Positions 1 through 6,384 are shown, counted from the first letter of the stretch. The stretch: 6,384 nt of DNA from Acetobacteraceae bacterium (GCA_947462945.1 CANHTE010000084.1:1-6384), one strand, 5' to 3'. Translations and numbers: made by a program. The notes: generated from the sequence alone by a model not told the origin.

Positions 1-344
1 TGCTGGCCCACGGTATAGACAGGATTGAGCGAGGTCATCGGCTCCTGAAAGACGATGCCGATCTGCTTGGAGCGGATGGCGCGCATCTCATCCAGGCCTA
101 TCGGCACCAGGTCACGGCCCTCGAAGAGGATCTTCCCCGCCATGATGCGGCCCGGCGGCATGGCGATGAGCTTGAGCACGGTCATCGCGGTGACCGTCTT
201 GCCGCAGCCGGATTCACCGACGATGGAGACGGTCTCGCCGCGGTTGACGGAGATATCCACGCCATCCACGGCGCGGACCATGCCGTCATCCGTCTTGAAG
301 TGGACTTTCAGGCCCGAGATGTCGAGCAGAGGGGCATCGGTCAC
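1..344 (-). CDS. Peptide/nickel-type ABC transporter ATP-binding protein, DppD/OppD-like (partial, C-terminus outside window)
   Basis: This is the cytoplasmic ATPase that would power the importer by binding the permease pair and hydrolysing ATP. The 114 residues visible begin MTDAPLLDISGLKV, the usual first strand of an ABC ATPase. A Walker A motif, GESGCGKT, lies at residues 43-50, and the Q-loop FQEPMTSLNP at 99-108 is characteristic of the Opp/Dpp ATPase subfamily. The signature, Walker B and C-terminal oligopeptide/dipeptide extension lie beyond the edge, so intactness cannot be judged. I chose the GTG at 344, 13 nt after the stop of the DppC-like gene, with a weak GGGG ribosome site 8 nt upstream. 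An in-frame GTG at 368 would overlap the previous gene and is less likely. The position as last visible gene of the operon fits the family's usual order. The family is sure; substrate is unknown. Confidence 0.93.
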   Translation of the reverse strand, partial: MTDAPLLDISGLKVHFKTDDGMVRAVDGVDISVNRGETVSIVGESGCGKTVTAMTVLKLIAMPPGRIMAGKILFEGRDLVPIGLDEMRAIRSKQIGIVFQEPMTSLNPVYTVGQ

Positions 345-357
345 TGCACGCGCCCCA

Positions 358-1347
358 TTACTGTACACGCCGGGGGTCGAGCGCATCGCGCAAACCATCG
401 CCCACGAAATTGATGGTGAGCACGGTCAGGAAGATGGCGAGGCCCGGGAAGATCGCCCAATGCGGGGCGAAATCCAGATTGTCCTTCGCATCGAACAACA
501 GGCGCCCCCAGGTGGGTGTATCGGGCGGGAAGCCAAGGCCCAGGAAGGAGAGGGTGGATTCGGCGAGGATGGCGCCGGCCACGTCAATCGAGGCGGCGAC
601 AATCACCGGCCCCAGCGCGTTGGGCAGAATGTGCTGCACCACGATGCGCGTGCGCGAGGCGCCGAGCGCGCGGGCGGCCTCGACGAACTCCTTCTCACGC
701 AGGGAGAAGAATTGCGCGCGCACCAAGCGGGCCACCTGCATCCAGTTGAACAGGCCGATGACGGCCACGATCATGATGAAGACGCCCAGCTCCTGCCCCA
801 CCACCTCGGCCAGGGCATCGCGGAACAGGTAGATGATCAGCAGCAGCAGCGGCAGTTGCGGCAGGGAAAGAAACAGGTCCGTCACCCACATCAGCGCCAC
901 ATCCACCGGCCCGCGGGACATGCCGGCGATGGCGCCCACCAGCACGCCCACCGTGACGGCCACCCCCATGGCCGCGAAGCCGACAGCCAGCGAAATCCGC
1001 CCGCCATAAAGCACCCGCGCCAGCAAATCCTGGCCCAGATCATCCGTGCCGAAGGGATGCGCGAGCGATGGCCCCTGCAAGCGGGCGGTGAAATCAATCT
1101 CGTCAATCGGCACGGTCCAGAGCAGCGGGCCGAACAATACGCCCAGGATCATCAGGGCCAGCACAGCCGCGCTCACCACCGCAAGCTTGTGCTTGCGGAA
1201 GCGCCGCCAGGCCTCGGCCGTCGGTGTGGCGGGCGCGCGGCGGACGGCCCCTTGCTGAGCGGCCGATTCACCGCCGGGGCTGGAAGTGGCCCCGGCGGAT
1301 CGGGCGCTGCCGCTAATTGTAGCTGATGCGGGGGTCGAGCCAGCCAT
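358..1347 (-). CDS. Peptide/nickel-type ABC transporter permease, DppC/OppC-like
   Basis: This 329-residue inner-membrane protein would form half of the translocation channel with the DppB-like partner. Residues 1-43 are an Ala/Ser/Gly/Pro-rich cytoplasmic tail. The OppC-type N-terminal segment follows (WRRFRKHKLAVVS near 47-59, first membrane span about 55-75). Next is the family hallmark HPFGTDDLGQDLLARVLYGG at 97-116, then spans near 119-143, 155-175, 186-205, 247-265 and 296-316. The EAA loop that docks on the ATPase is at 223-242 (EAARALGASRTRIVVQHILP). The protein is slightly longer than the roughly 280-300 residues common in the family because of the N-terminal tail. I see no other ATG or GTG before the first span, so the ATG at 1347 is the best start. 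It lies inside the end of the DppB-like gene (35-nt overlap), which suggests translational coupling. The stop is TAA at 360-358. Confidence 0.96.
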   Translation of the reverse strand: MAGSTPASATISGSARSAGATSSPGGESAAQQGAVRRAPATPTAEAWRRFRKHKLAVVSAAVLALMILGVLFGPLLWTVPIDEIDFTARLQGPSLAHPFGTDDLGQDLLARVLYGGRISLAVGFAAMGVAVTVGVLVGAIAGMSRGPVDVALMWVTDLFLSLPQLPLLLLIIYLFRDALAEVVGQELGVFIMIVAVIGLFNWMQVARLVRAQFFSLREKEFVEAARALGASRTRIVVQHILPNALGPVIVAASIDVAGAILAESTLSFLGLGFPPDTPTWGRLLFDAKDNLDFAPHWAIFPGLAIFLTVLTINFVGDGLRDALDPRRVQ

Positions 1348-2272
1348 AGATCACATCCGCGAGCAGGTTGAAGAAGATGACAAGGCAGGCGAAGACGAAG
1401 GTCACGGCCATGATCACCGGCGTGTCATTGGCCAGCACAGCCGAAATCAGCAAGGAGCCGATGCCAGGGACGCGGAAAATCTGCTCGGTGACGATGGCGC
1501 CGCCGAACACGGCCGGCATTTGCAGGGCCACCAGCGTCACCACGGGGATCAGCGCGTTGCGCACCACATGGCGGTTGATGACCCGCCGCTCCGGAATGCC
1601 CTTGGCGCGCGCGGTGGTGACGTAATCAAGGCGCACCACATCCAGCACGGCGGATCGCACGAAGCGCGTCCAGGCCGCGCCCTGGAACAGGCCCAGCACC
1701 ATGATGGGCATGATGGATTGCTTGATATGCTGCCACCACCACTGCCATCCGCTGGCGTCAATCTGCGCCCGATACACGAAGGGCAGCCAGTCGAGATGGA
1801 TGGAAAACAGCAGGATCAGCAACAGCCCGGTGAAGAAGGTGGGCAGCGAGAAGCCGACAAAGGCCAGGGTATTCGCCACCTGGTCAAAGATCGAATAGGG
1901 CCGCGTCGCCGCCATGATGCCAACGGGCAGGGCAATCGCCAGCGCCAGCACCTGCGACAAACCGATGACCACCAGCGTCACCGGCAGGCGTTGGAGGATC
2001 AACTGATCCACATCCACCCGGCTCACAAACGAAAAACCCCAATTCCCCTGGAGCATGGCCGTCAGCCAGCGAAAATACCGGATATGCACCGGGTCATCGA
2101 TGCCCAGGCTGGCGCGGAGCGCCATGCGCACCTCGGGCGGGATCGCCGGGTTGGTGGCGAGTTCCTCAAACGGGTCACCCGGCGCCAGCGCCAGCACGGT
2201 GAAGAGGATCACGCTGATCCCGAGCAAGCTCGGGATCGCGATCAGCAGCCGGCGAAAAAGATACTGGAGCAC
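1313..2272 (-). CDS. Peptide/nickel-type ABC transporter permease, DppB/OppB-like
   Basis: This inner-membrane permease is the channel partner of the DppC-like protein. With the chosen start it has 319 residues, normal for DppB. It opens MLQYLFRRLLIAIPSLLG, the typical first span (about 8-29), followed by LAPGDP at 28-33. Further spans lie near 98-120, 133-158, 187-205, 240-262 and 286-307. The EAA-type loop is at 217-242 (TTARAKG..., then VVRNALIP). The C-terminus ends WLDPRISYN, the usual form. I prefer the GTG at 2272, 7 nt after the stop of the upstream receptor gene. An in-frame ATG at 2323 would add 17 residues without family character and overlap the receptor gene by 44 nt. No strong ribosome site precedes the GTG, so coupling to the upstream gene is likely. 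Only the exact start is uncertain. Confidence 0.95.
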   Translation of the reverse strand: MLQYLFRRLLIAIPSLLGISVILFTVLALAPGDPFEELATNPAIPPEVRMALRASLGIDDPVHIRYFRWLTAMLQGNWGFSFVSRVDVDQLILQRLPVTLVVIGLSQVLALAIALPVGIMAATRPYSIFDQVANTLAFVGFSLPTFFTGLLLILLFSIHLDWLPFVYRAQIDASGWQWWWQHIKQSIMPIMVLGLFQGAAWTRFVRSAVLDVVRLDYVTTARAKGIPERRVINRHVVRNALIPVVTLVALQMPAVFGGAIVTEQIFRVPGIGSLLISAVLANDTPVIMAVTFVFACLVIFFNLLADVIYGWLDPRISYN

Positions 2273-2279
2273 GAGGGGA

Positions 2280-4076
2280 TCAGGTCTCGCGCCACCAATC
2301 CTGGATGGCCCAGAAGGTGCCATCCCAGCCGCTCAGCACATGGCGCAGATTGTTCAGGCTGCCGCTGACGGTCGGCCGCTTCACCAGCGGGATGATGTGG
2401 TTGCTGCCCACGATCAGGTCATTCATGCGGATGAAGAGCGCCGCGCGCTTGATGGGGTCGATCTCGCTCTCGGCCGAGCGGAAGGCGGCGTCGTATTCGT
2501 CGTTCTTCCAGCGCACGATGTTGCGGCCCTGCCAGGAATTGGCGCGGGTGGACATCTCCCAGGAGACATACTGGTTCATGAAGCGCTGCGGGTCAGCCTG
2601 CGGCATCGTCGTCGTGTACATCTGCATGTCGGCGTAGAATTTCGTGAAGGTGTCCGGGTTCGCCACATCGGAGGAGAAGAACACCGAAGCCGTGACCGAC
2701 TTCAGCTCGAGGTCGATGCCGGCCCGCTGCGCCGCCTGCTTGTACACCGCCTGGGTGCGCTGGCGCGGCGCGTTCACCGAGGTCTGATAGATGAAGCGCA
2801 GCCGCACATTGTTCTTGGCGCGAATGCCATCCCGCCCACGCACCCAGCCTGCCGCATCCAGAAGTTCATTGGCCTTCTGGATGCTGAATTCCCAGCGCAT
2901 ATTGGGGGAGGTGAAGCGCGGCGGATTGTTCAGGAAGTTCGCCGTGGCGGGGCCGCCCCGGCCATAGATGAACTGCTCCAGCGCATTGCGGTCAATCAGC
3001 AGCGCCATGGCCTGGCGCACCGCGGGGTCCGAGAAGGCGGGGTGCGTGGTGCTGATATGCGAACGCTCACCATCCACTTCCCGGTTCGGGTCCGTCACAT
3101 TCAGCTGCACGAACTCGATCCCGCCGCCCTCCACGATGTTCACCCGGCCGCGATTGGCAGCTTCGAGCCGCTTCAACAGGTCATCCTCGACCTGGAGGTT
3201 CCAGGCATAGTCGTAATCGCCCGTCTGCAGCACGGCACGCGCGGCCGAGACGGCATCGCCGCCACCCTTGACCTCGATCGTGTCGAAGAAGGGGCGATTG
3301 TTCATGTGGTAATTGGGGTTCAGCTCGCCACGCAGCATGTCACCGGGCAGGAAGCTGGAGAACCGGTAGGGGCCGGTGCCCACGGGGCGCAGATTGGTGG
3401 GCGCGTCCCGCGAATTGGCGCCGTTGAAGGCCTGGAACAAATGCTTCGGGATCAACTGGCCGGTGGCGGCGACGAAGGCATCGGCCCAGAAGGGCGTCGG
3501 CTGGGCGAATTCCACCCGCACCGTATGGTCATCCACCTTCACCGCATTCACATCGCGATAGCTGCCGGAGGTGACGGCCGCGACGGCCGCATTGCGCGAA
3601 TATTCCCAGTTGAAGATCACATCATCGGCCGAGAAATCCTGGCCGTCATGCCATTTCACGCCCCGCTTCAGCTTCCAGGTGACCGAGCGGCCATCGGCGC
3701 TCAGCCCGCCATTCTCCAGCGAGGGGATTTCGGCGGCGAGAATGGGATGCAGCGTGCCATCGGCGGCCCAGCCGGCCAGCGGCTCGTAGAAGACGCGGCT
3801 CGAATCCTGGTTGGTGGTGCCCACGGCGAAATGCGGGTTGAGCAGGGTGGAGGCCTGCCAATACAGCACCTTCAGCGCGCCACCGCCGCCACGCCGCGTC
3901 GGGCGATAGGCGGGCACGCTTTGCGCCTGGGCGGAGCCGGCGCCGGAGATGGCCAGCAACTGCGTGGCCATCGGCGCCGTCAGCCCGAGTGCTGCCATGC
4001 GCCGCACGAAACCGCGGCGCGAAAGGCTGCCATTCTTCACGCGCCCGATCATCTGGCGCAGATCATCTTCACCCAT
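2280..4076 (-). CDS. Family-5 extracellular solute-binding protein with Tat signal (SBP-B), peptide/nickel-type ABC transporter
   Basis: This is a periplasmic receptor that captures the ligand and delivers it to the permeases encoded just downstream. It has 598 residues. A twin-arginine motif, SRRGFV, is at 19-24, followed by a mild hydrophobic stretch (LGLTAPMATQLLAISGAG) and a likely AQA|QS cleavage after residue 51. The mature part shows SBP_bac_5 features: LLNPHF at 78-83, the FYEPLAGW block at 96-103, LKRGVKWHDG at 136-145, GTGPYRF at 233-239, LNVTDPN at 325-331 and SDPAVRQAMALLIDR at 349-363. I chose the ATG at 4076 over ATGs at 4082 and 4127. It has GGGAG at a 7-nt spacing and gives an N-terminus that aligns without gaps to the paralogue upstream. 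The stop, TGA at 2282-2280, sits 7 nt from the DppB-like start. The ligand is unknown; the Opp/Dpp label reflects family only. Confidence 0.96.
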   Translation of the reverse strand: MGEDDLRQMIGRVKNGSLSRRGFVRRMAALGLTAPMATQLLAISGAGSAQAQSVPAYRPTRRGGGGALKVLYWQASTLLNPHFAVGTTNQDSSRVFYEPLAGWAADGTLHPILAAEIPSLENGGLSADGRSVTWKLKRGVKWHDGQDFSADDVIFNWEYSRNAAVAAVTSGSYRDVNAVKVDDHTVRVEFAQPTPFWADAFVAATGQLIPKHLFQAFNGANSRDAPTNLRPVGTGPYRFSSFLPGDMLRGELNPNYHMNNRPFFDTIEVKGGGDAVSAARAVLQTGDYDYAWNLQVEDDLLKRLEAANRGRVNIVEGGGIEFVQLNVTDPNREVDGERSHISTTHPAFSDPAVRQAMALLIDRNALEQFIYGRGGPATANFLNNPPRFTSPNMRWEFSIQKANELLDAAGWVRGRDGIRAKNNVRLRFIYQTSVNAPRQRTQAVYKQAAQRAGIDLELKSVTASVFFSSDVANPDTFTKFYADMQMYTTTMPQADPQRFMNQYVSWEMSTRANSWQGRNIVRWKNDEYDAAFRSAESEIDPIKRAALFIRMNDLIVGSNHIIPLVKRPTVSGSLNNLRHVLSGWDGTFWAIQDWWRET

Positions 4077-4083
4077 GCTCATT

Positions 4084-4088
4084 CTCCC
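4084..4088 (-). promoter_or_regulatory. Ribosome binding site of SBP-B
   Basis: GGGAG on the minus strand lies 7 nt before the ATG at 4076. The nearby in-frame ATG at 4082 would be only 1 nt away and the ATG at 4127 lies upstream of it, so this site decides the start. Confidence 0.65.
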
Positions 4089-4145
4089 GACCCGACGGCA
4101 CAACGACGTGACGCTTTTTTGAAGCACACATTACCGAAACACATA

Positions 4146-4209
4146 GCAGGGTTGCGCGTGAAATCGAGTCCTGCGGGACATGGTTTGCCCAGGTGCGCGC
4201 CAACCCTGC
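4146..4209 (-). other. Inverted-repeat (stem-loop) element between the two receptor genes
   Basis: A perfect 9-bp inverted repeat has arms GCAGGGTTG at 4146-4154 and CAACCCTGC at 4201-4209 (plus strand). It extends inward by four further pairs (CGCG with CGCG) after one bulged base. Inside is a second small stem, GTCC-TGCG-GGAC, at 4168-4179. In the transcript the structure begins 13 nt after the SBP-A stop and ends about 70 nt before the SBP-B start. No T-run follows it in the direction of transcription, so it is not a classic intrinsic terminator. Stem-loops in such positions in importer operons often protect the upstream receptor message or cause partial termination; that role here is inference. 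Confidence 0.45.
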
Positions 4210-4222
4210 CAAACCCTTGGGC

Positions 4223-6013
4223 TCAGGCCTCCCGCCACCATTCGCTCAGAAAGGCCAGGGTGCTGTCCCAGCCGCTCCGGGCGGTGCGCAGGTTGTTCAG
4301 CGCGCCACTCAGGCCTGGCCGCGCCAGAAGCGGAATGAGGTGGTTGCTGCCCACGACCAGATCATTCAGCCGGATGAACAGCGAAACGCGCTTCACCGGG
4401 TCCAGTTCCACATCGGCCGCGCGAAGCGCCGCGTCATATTCCGCATTCTGCCAGCGCATGATGTTGCGCCCCTGCCAGGCATTGGCGCGGCTCGCGATTT
4501 CCCAAGAAGCGAACTGGCTCATGTAGCGCTGCGGATCGCCCGAGGGGCCATTCGCGTACATCTGCATATCGGCATAGAATTTCGAGAAGGTGTCCGGATT
4601 GGCGATATCGGCCGAGAAGAACACCGAAGCCGTGACGCCCTTGAGGTCCAGTTCGATCCCCGCCCGCTGCGCCGCCTGCTTGATCACCGCCTGGCTGCGC
4701 TGGCGGGGCGCGTTCACCGAGGTTTGGAACAGGAATTTCAGCCGCGTCGCACCTTTGGCGCGAATGCCATCCCGCCCCCGCGCCCAGCCCGCCGCGTCCA
4801 GCACCTCATTGGCCCGCTGGATGCTGAAGTTCAGTCCCGCATGGGGTGAGGTGAAGCGCGAGTTATTCAGGATATTGGCCGTCGCCTTGCCGGCGCGGCC
4901 AAAGATGAAGCGCTCGATGGAAGCGCGGTCGATCAGCATGGCCATGGCCTGGCGCACCGCGGGGTCCGAAAAGGCCGGATGGGTGGTGGCGATGCTGGAG
5001 CGCTCGCCCTCCACTTCGCGGTTTGGGTCGGTCACGTTCAACTGGATGAATTCGGTGGAGCCACCGGGAGTCACCTCCACCCGGCCACGCCCCACGGCTT
5101 CCAGCCGGGTCAGGATATCGTCCTCGACCAGCAGGTTCCAGGCATAGTCGTAATCGGCCGTTTGCAGCACGGCCCGCGCGGCCGAAACCGCATCCCCCCC
5201 GCCCTTGATTTCCAGCGTGTCGAAATGCGGCCGGTTCTCCATATGGTACAAGGGGTTCAACTCCGCCCGCAGCATGTCGCCCGGGGTGAAGCTGACAAAG
5301 CGATAGGGCCCCGTGCCGACAGGCCGGAAATTCCCCGGCGCATCCCGCGCATTGGCCCCGTTGAAGGCGCCGAAGATGTGGCGCGGGATGATCATGCCCG
5401 CCGAACCCACAAAGGCATCGGCCCAGAAGGCGGTGGGCTGGGCGAAATCCAGCCGCACGCTGAGGGCATCGAGCTTGACGATCCCCACATCGCGGTAACT
5501 GCCCGAGGTGGTGGTGGCGACCGCCGGGTTGCGGCTGAACTCCCAATTGAAAAGCAGGTCATCGGCCGTCACCGGGGCGCCATCATGCCAGCGCGTGCCC
5601 GGCTTCAGCTTCCATGTCACGGACCGCCCATCGGGGCTCAGCCCGCCATTTTCGAGCGAGGGAATTTCGGCGGCAAGGATCGGGACCAGCGTCGCATCCT
5701 GCGCCCAGGCGGCGAGGGGTTCATAAAAGACGCGGCTGGCATCGGTGTTGGTGGTGCCCACCGCGAAATGCGGGTTGAGCAGCGTTGCCGCCTGCCAATA
5801 CAGGATTTTCAGGGCGCCCCCGCCGCCGCGCCGCGTCGGCCGATAGGGCTGGGCGGATTGCGCGGCGGCCGGGGCTGCCCCGGCGAGGGCCAGAAGCTGT
5901 GTCACCATGGGCGCGGTCAACCCCCAGGGCGCCACGTGCCGAGTGAAGCCGCGTCGCGACAGATGGCCGCCGCGCACCGCCTCGATCATCATCCGCATCT
6001 GCTGTTCGGTCAT
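4223..6013 (-). CDS. Family-5 extracellular solute-binding protein with Tat signal (SBP-A), paralogue of the downstream receptor
   Basis: This is the first clear gene of the operon, a 596-residue periplasmic receptor of the SBP_bac_5 family. A twin-arginine motif, SRRGFT, is at 19-24, with a likely AAA|QS cleavage after residue 51, the same place as in SBP-B. Family blocks match SBP-B: LLNPHFAVGTTN at 78-89, LKPGTRWHDG at 136-145, GTGPYRF at 233-239, LNVTDPN at 325-331 and SDPAVRQAMAMLIDR at 349-363. A hand alignment gives about 430 identities over 598 positions (roughly 72%), with two one-residue gaps, near residues 385 and 490. Identity is highest at residues 54-180 (about 79%) and lower from 385 to the end (about 68%). 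The ATG at 6013 is the only sensible start; a G-rich tract (6021-6025) lies 7 nt upstream. With a single permease pair downstream, it and SBP-B probably share one channel. The ligand is unknown. Confidence 0.96.
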   Translation of the reverse strand: MTEQQMRMMIEAVRGGHLSRRGFTRHVAPWGLTAPMVTQLLALAGAAPAAAQSAQPYRPTRRGGGGALKILYWQAATLLNPHFAVGTTNTDASRVFYEPLAAWAQDATLVPILAAEIPSLENGGLSPDGRSVTWKLKPGTRWHDGAPVTADDLLFNWEFSRNPAVATTTSGSYRDVGIVKLDALSVRLDFAQPTAFWADAFVGSAGMIIPRHIFGAFNGANARDAPGNFRPVGTGPYRFVSFTPGDMLRAELNPLYHMENRPHFDTLEIKGGGDAVSAARAVLQTADYDYAWNLLVEDDILTRLEAVGRGRVEVTPGGSTEFIQLNVTDPNREVEGERSSIATTHPAFSDPAVRQAMAMLIDRASIERFIFGRAGKATANILNNSRFTSPHAGLNFSIQRANEVLDAAGWARGRDGIRAKGATRLKFLFQTSVNAPRQRSQAVIKQAAQRAGIELDLKGVTASVFFSADIANPDTFSKFYADMQMYANGPSGDPQRYMSQFASWEIASRANAWQGRNIMRWQNAEYDAALRAADVELDPVKRVSLFIRLNDLVVGSNHLIPLLARPGLSGALNNLRTARSGWDSTLAFLSEWWREA

Positions 6014-6026
6014 TCGCCCGCCCCCG

Positions 6027-6062
6027 CCACGCCGTATCAGCTTAGCGGAGGATGCGGCGTGG
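6027..6062. repeat. 12-bp imperfect inverted repeat upstream of SBP-A (possible operator or leader hairpin)
   Basis: The arms are CCACGCCGTATC at 6027-6038 and GATGCGGCGTGG at 6051-6062. They match as inverted repeats at 11 of 12 positions, with the outer 8 bp perfect, and are separated by 12 nt. The near arm ends 13 nt before the SBP-A start codon, overlapping where a repressor or a 5' leader structure would act. No T-run follows on either strand, which argues against an intrinsic terminator. The symmetry is directly seen; the regulatory role is inferred. Confidence 0.5.
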
Positions 6063-6328
6063 TTGCGGCAGAATCATTGCCCGGCGTGCGGCGCAATCGG
6101 CAGGATTGCCCAATTCCTGCGCGACCACGCCCGCCCAATAGGCGACACCCAGCGGAATCGCCGCCTCATCGCCACCAAAAAACGGCGTAGGCAGCGCCGG
6201 TGATATGCCATCCAGCGCGCCTCGCTGATGGGCATGGAGGCGCCAAGCTGCCGCATCAAGGCCAACTCCTCGCCGCGCCCCTATCAGCGGCCGGAGACTC
6301 CCCGATGGGGACGTAACGCGCCGATATC

Positions 6329-6357
6329 AGCATAATGTCATGGGCAAATGGCGGCAA
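6329..6357 (-). promoter_or_regulatory. Weak sigma70-like promoter match for the importer operon
   Basis: On the minus strand, TTGCCG (6357-6352) and TATGCT (6334-6329) are separated by 17 nt. Each hexamer matches the consensus at 4 of 6 positions, and the pair sits in one of the few AT-richer spots of the leader. It would give a 5' untranslated region of roughly 310 nt before SBP-A. Matches of this quality arise by chance, so this is only a candidate. Confidence 0.2.
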
Positions 6358-6384
6358 GGGGCGGCTATTGGCTTGACGCACAAA

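Larger units (their letters stand above)
6014..6384. other. Leader region with no confident gene; possible remnant of an older reading frame
   Basis: No confident gene is visible in these 371 bases. On the minus strand one frame runs open without a plausible start from 6326 to a TAA at 6044-6042. Its last 56 codons (6212-6045) look protein-like, including LPTPFFGGDEAAIPLG and VAYWAGVVAQELG, but I do not recognise a family. Two other minus-strand frames look coding-like only in adjacent short pieces: 6384-6259 ending in TGA, and 6280-6190 around LMRQLGASMPISEARWMAYH. This could be the frameshifted 3' end of a decayed gene, or chance openness in GC-rich DNA. The likely function today is promoter and leader for the importer operon. 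Confidence 0.4.

Noticed and set aside
55..2368. Plus-strand open frames of 423 and 360 codons opposite the permeases and the ATPase
   Set aside because: The minus strand carries clear family proteins over the same bases; the plus translations are low-complexity and His/Gln/Arg-rich.
4111..4125. T-run at 4115-4120 as a terminator
   Set aside because: The T-run is on the plus strand, where no gene ends. In the operon transcript it is an A-run, and no strong GC stem directly precedes it on the plus strand.
2055..4526. 823-codon open frame on the plus strand
   Set aside because: It runs antisense through the end of one receptor gene, all of the other and part of the DppB-like gene. Its translation is rich in His, Arg, Gly and Ala with no recognisable domain, which is typical of the shadow of a GC-rich gene.
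4979..6190. 403-codon open frame on the plus strand
   Set aside because: It is antisense to SBP-A with similar composition to the other shadows. It repeats the same antisense pattern seen opposite SBP-B, as expected from two paralogues.
6074..6265. 63-codon minus-strand frame starting at a TTG
   Set aside because: Only its first half looks coding-like, the second half is Arg/Trp-rich shadow sequence, and there is no convincing ribosome site. It is treated within the leader region rather than as a gene.
6373..6378. TTGACG as a -35 box for a divergent plus-strand gene
   Set aside because: Any matching -10 and gene would lie beyond the window edge, so nothing supports it.

Overview
The window is a GC-rich bacterial segment. 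It carries most of one peptide/nickel-type (Opp/Dpp-like) ABC importer operon, read entirely from the minus strand. High GC, GC-ending codons and family-5 solute-binding proteins with twin-arginine signals suggest an alphaproteobacterium, perhaps an Acetobacteraceae/Roseomonas-like one. That placement is inference: no taxonomic marker gene is present.

Layout in the direction of transcription, from high to low coordinates. (1) 6014-6384 is a leader of about 370 bp with no confident gene. It holds a 12-bp imperfect inverted repeat just before the first gene, a weak promoter-like match, and short coding-like frames that may be remnants of an older gene. (2) 6013-4223 encodes a family-5 substrate-binding protein (SBP-A). 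(3) 4222-4077 is a 146-nt intergenic stretch with a 9-bp perfect inverted repeat. (4) 4076-2280 encodes a second family-5 substrate-binding protein (SBP-B), about 72% identical to SBP-A by hand alignment. (5) 2272-1313 encodes a DppB-like permease. (6) 1347-358 encodes a DppC-like permease that overlaps the previous gene by 35 nt. (7) 344-1 encodes the N-terminal part of a DppD-like ATPase, cut by the window edge.

The parts fit one working importer. Two alternative periplasmic receptors, both predicted to leave the cell folded through the Tat system, would deliver ligands to one heterodimeric channel energised by the ATPase. A second ATPase (DppF-like) would be expected just beyond the low-coordinate end. 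The substrate cannot be read from the sequence; peptides, nickel or other chelates, opines and sugars are all handled by this superfamily.

I see no previously undescribed system. The points most worth a second look are the tandem Tat-exported receptor duplication, the inverted repeat before the first receptor gene, and the structured intergenic region between the receptor genes. Long open frames on the plus strand across the operon are antisense shadows and are not annotated.
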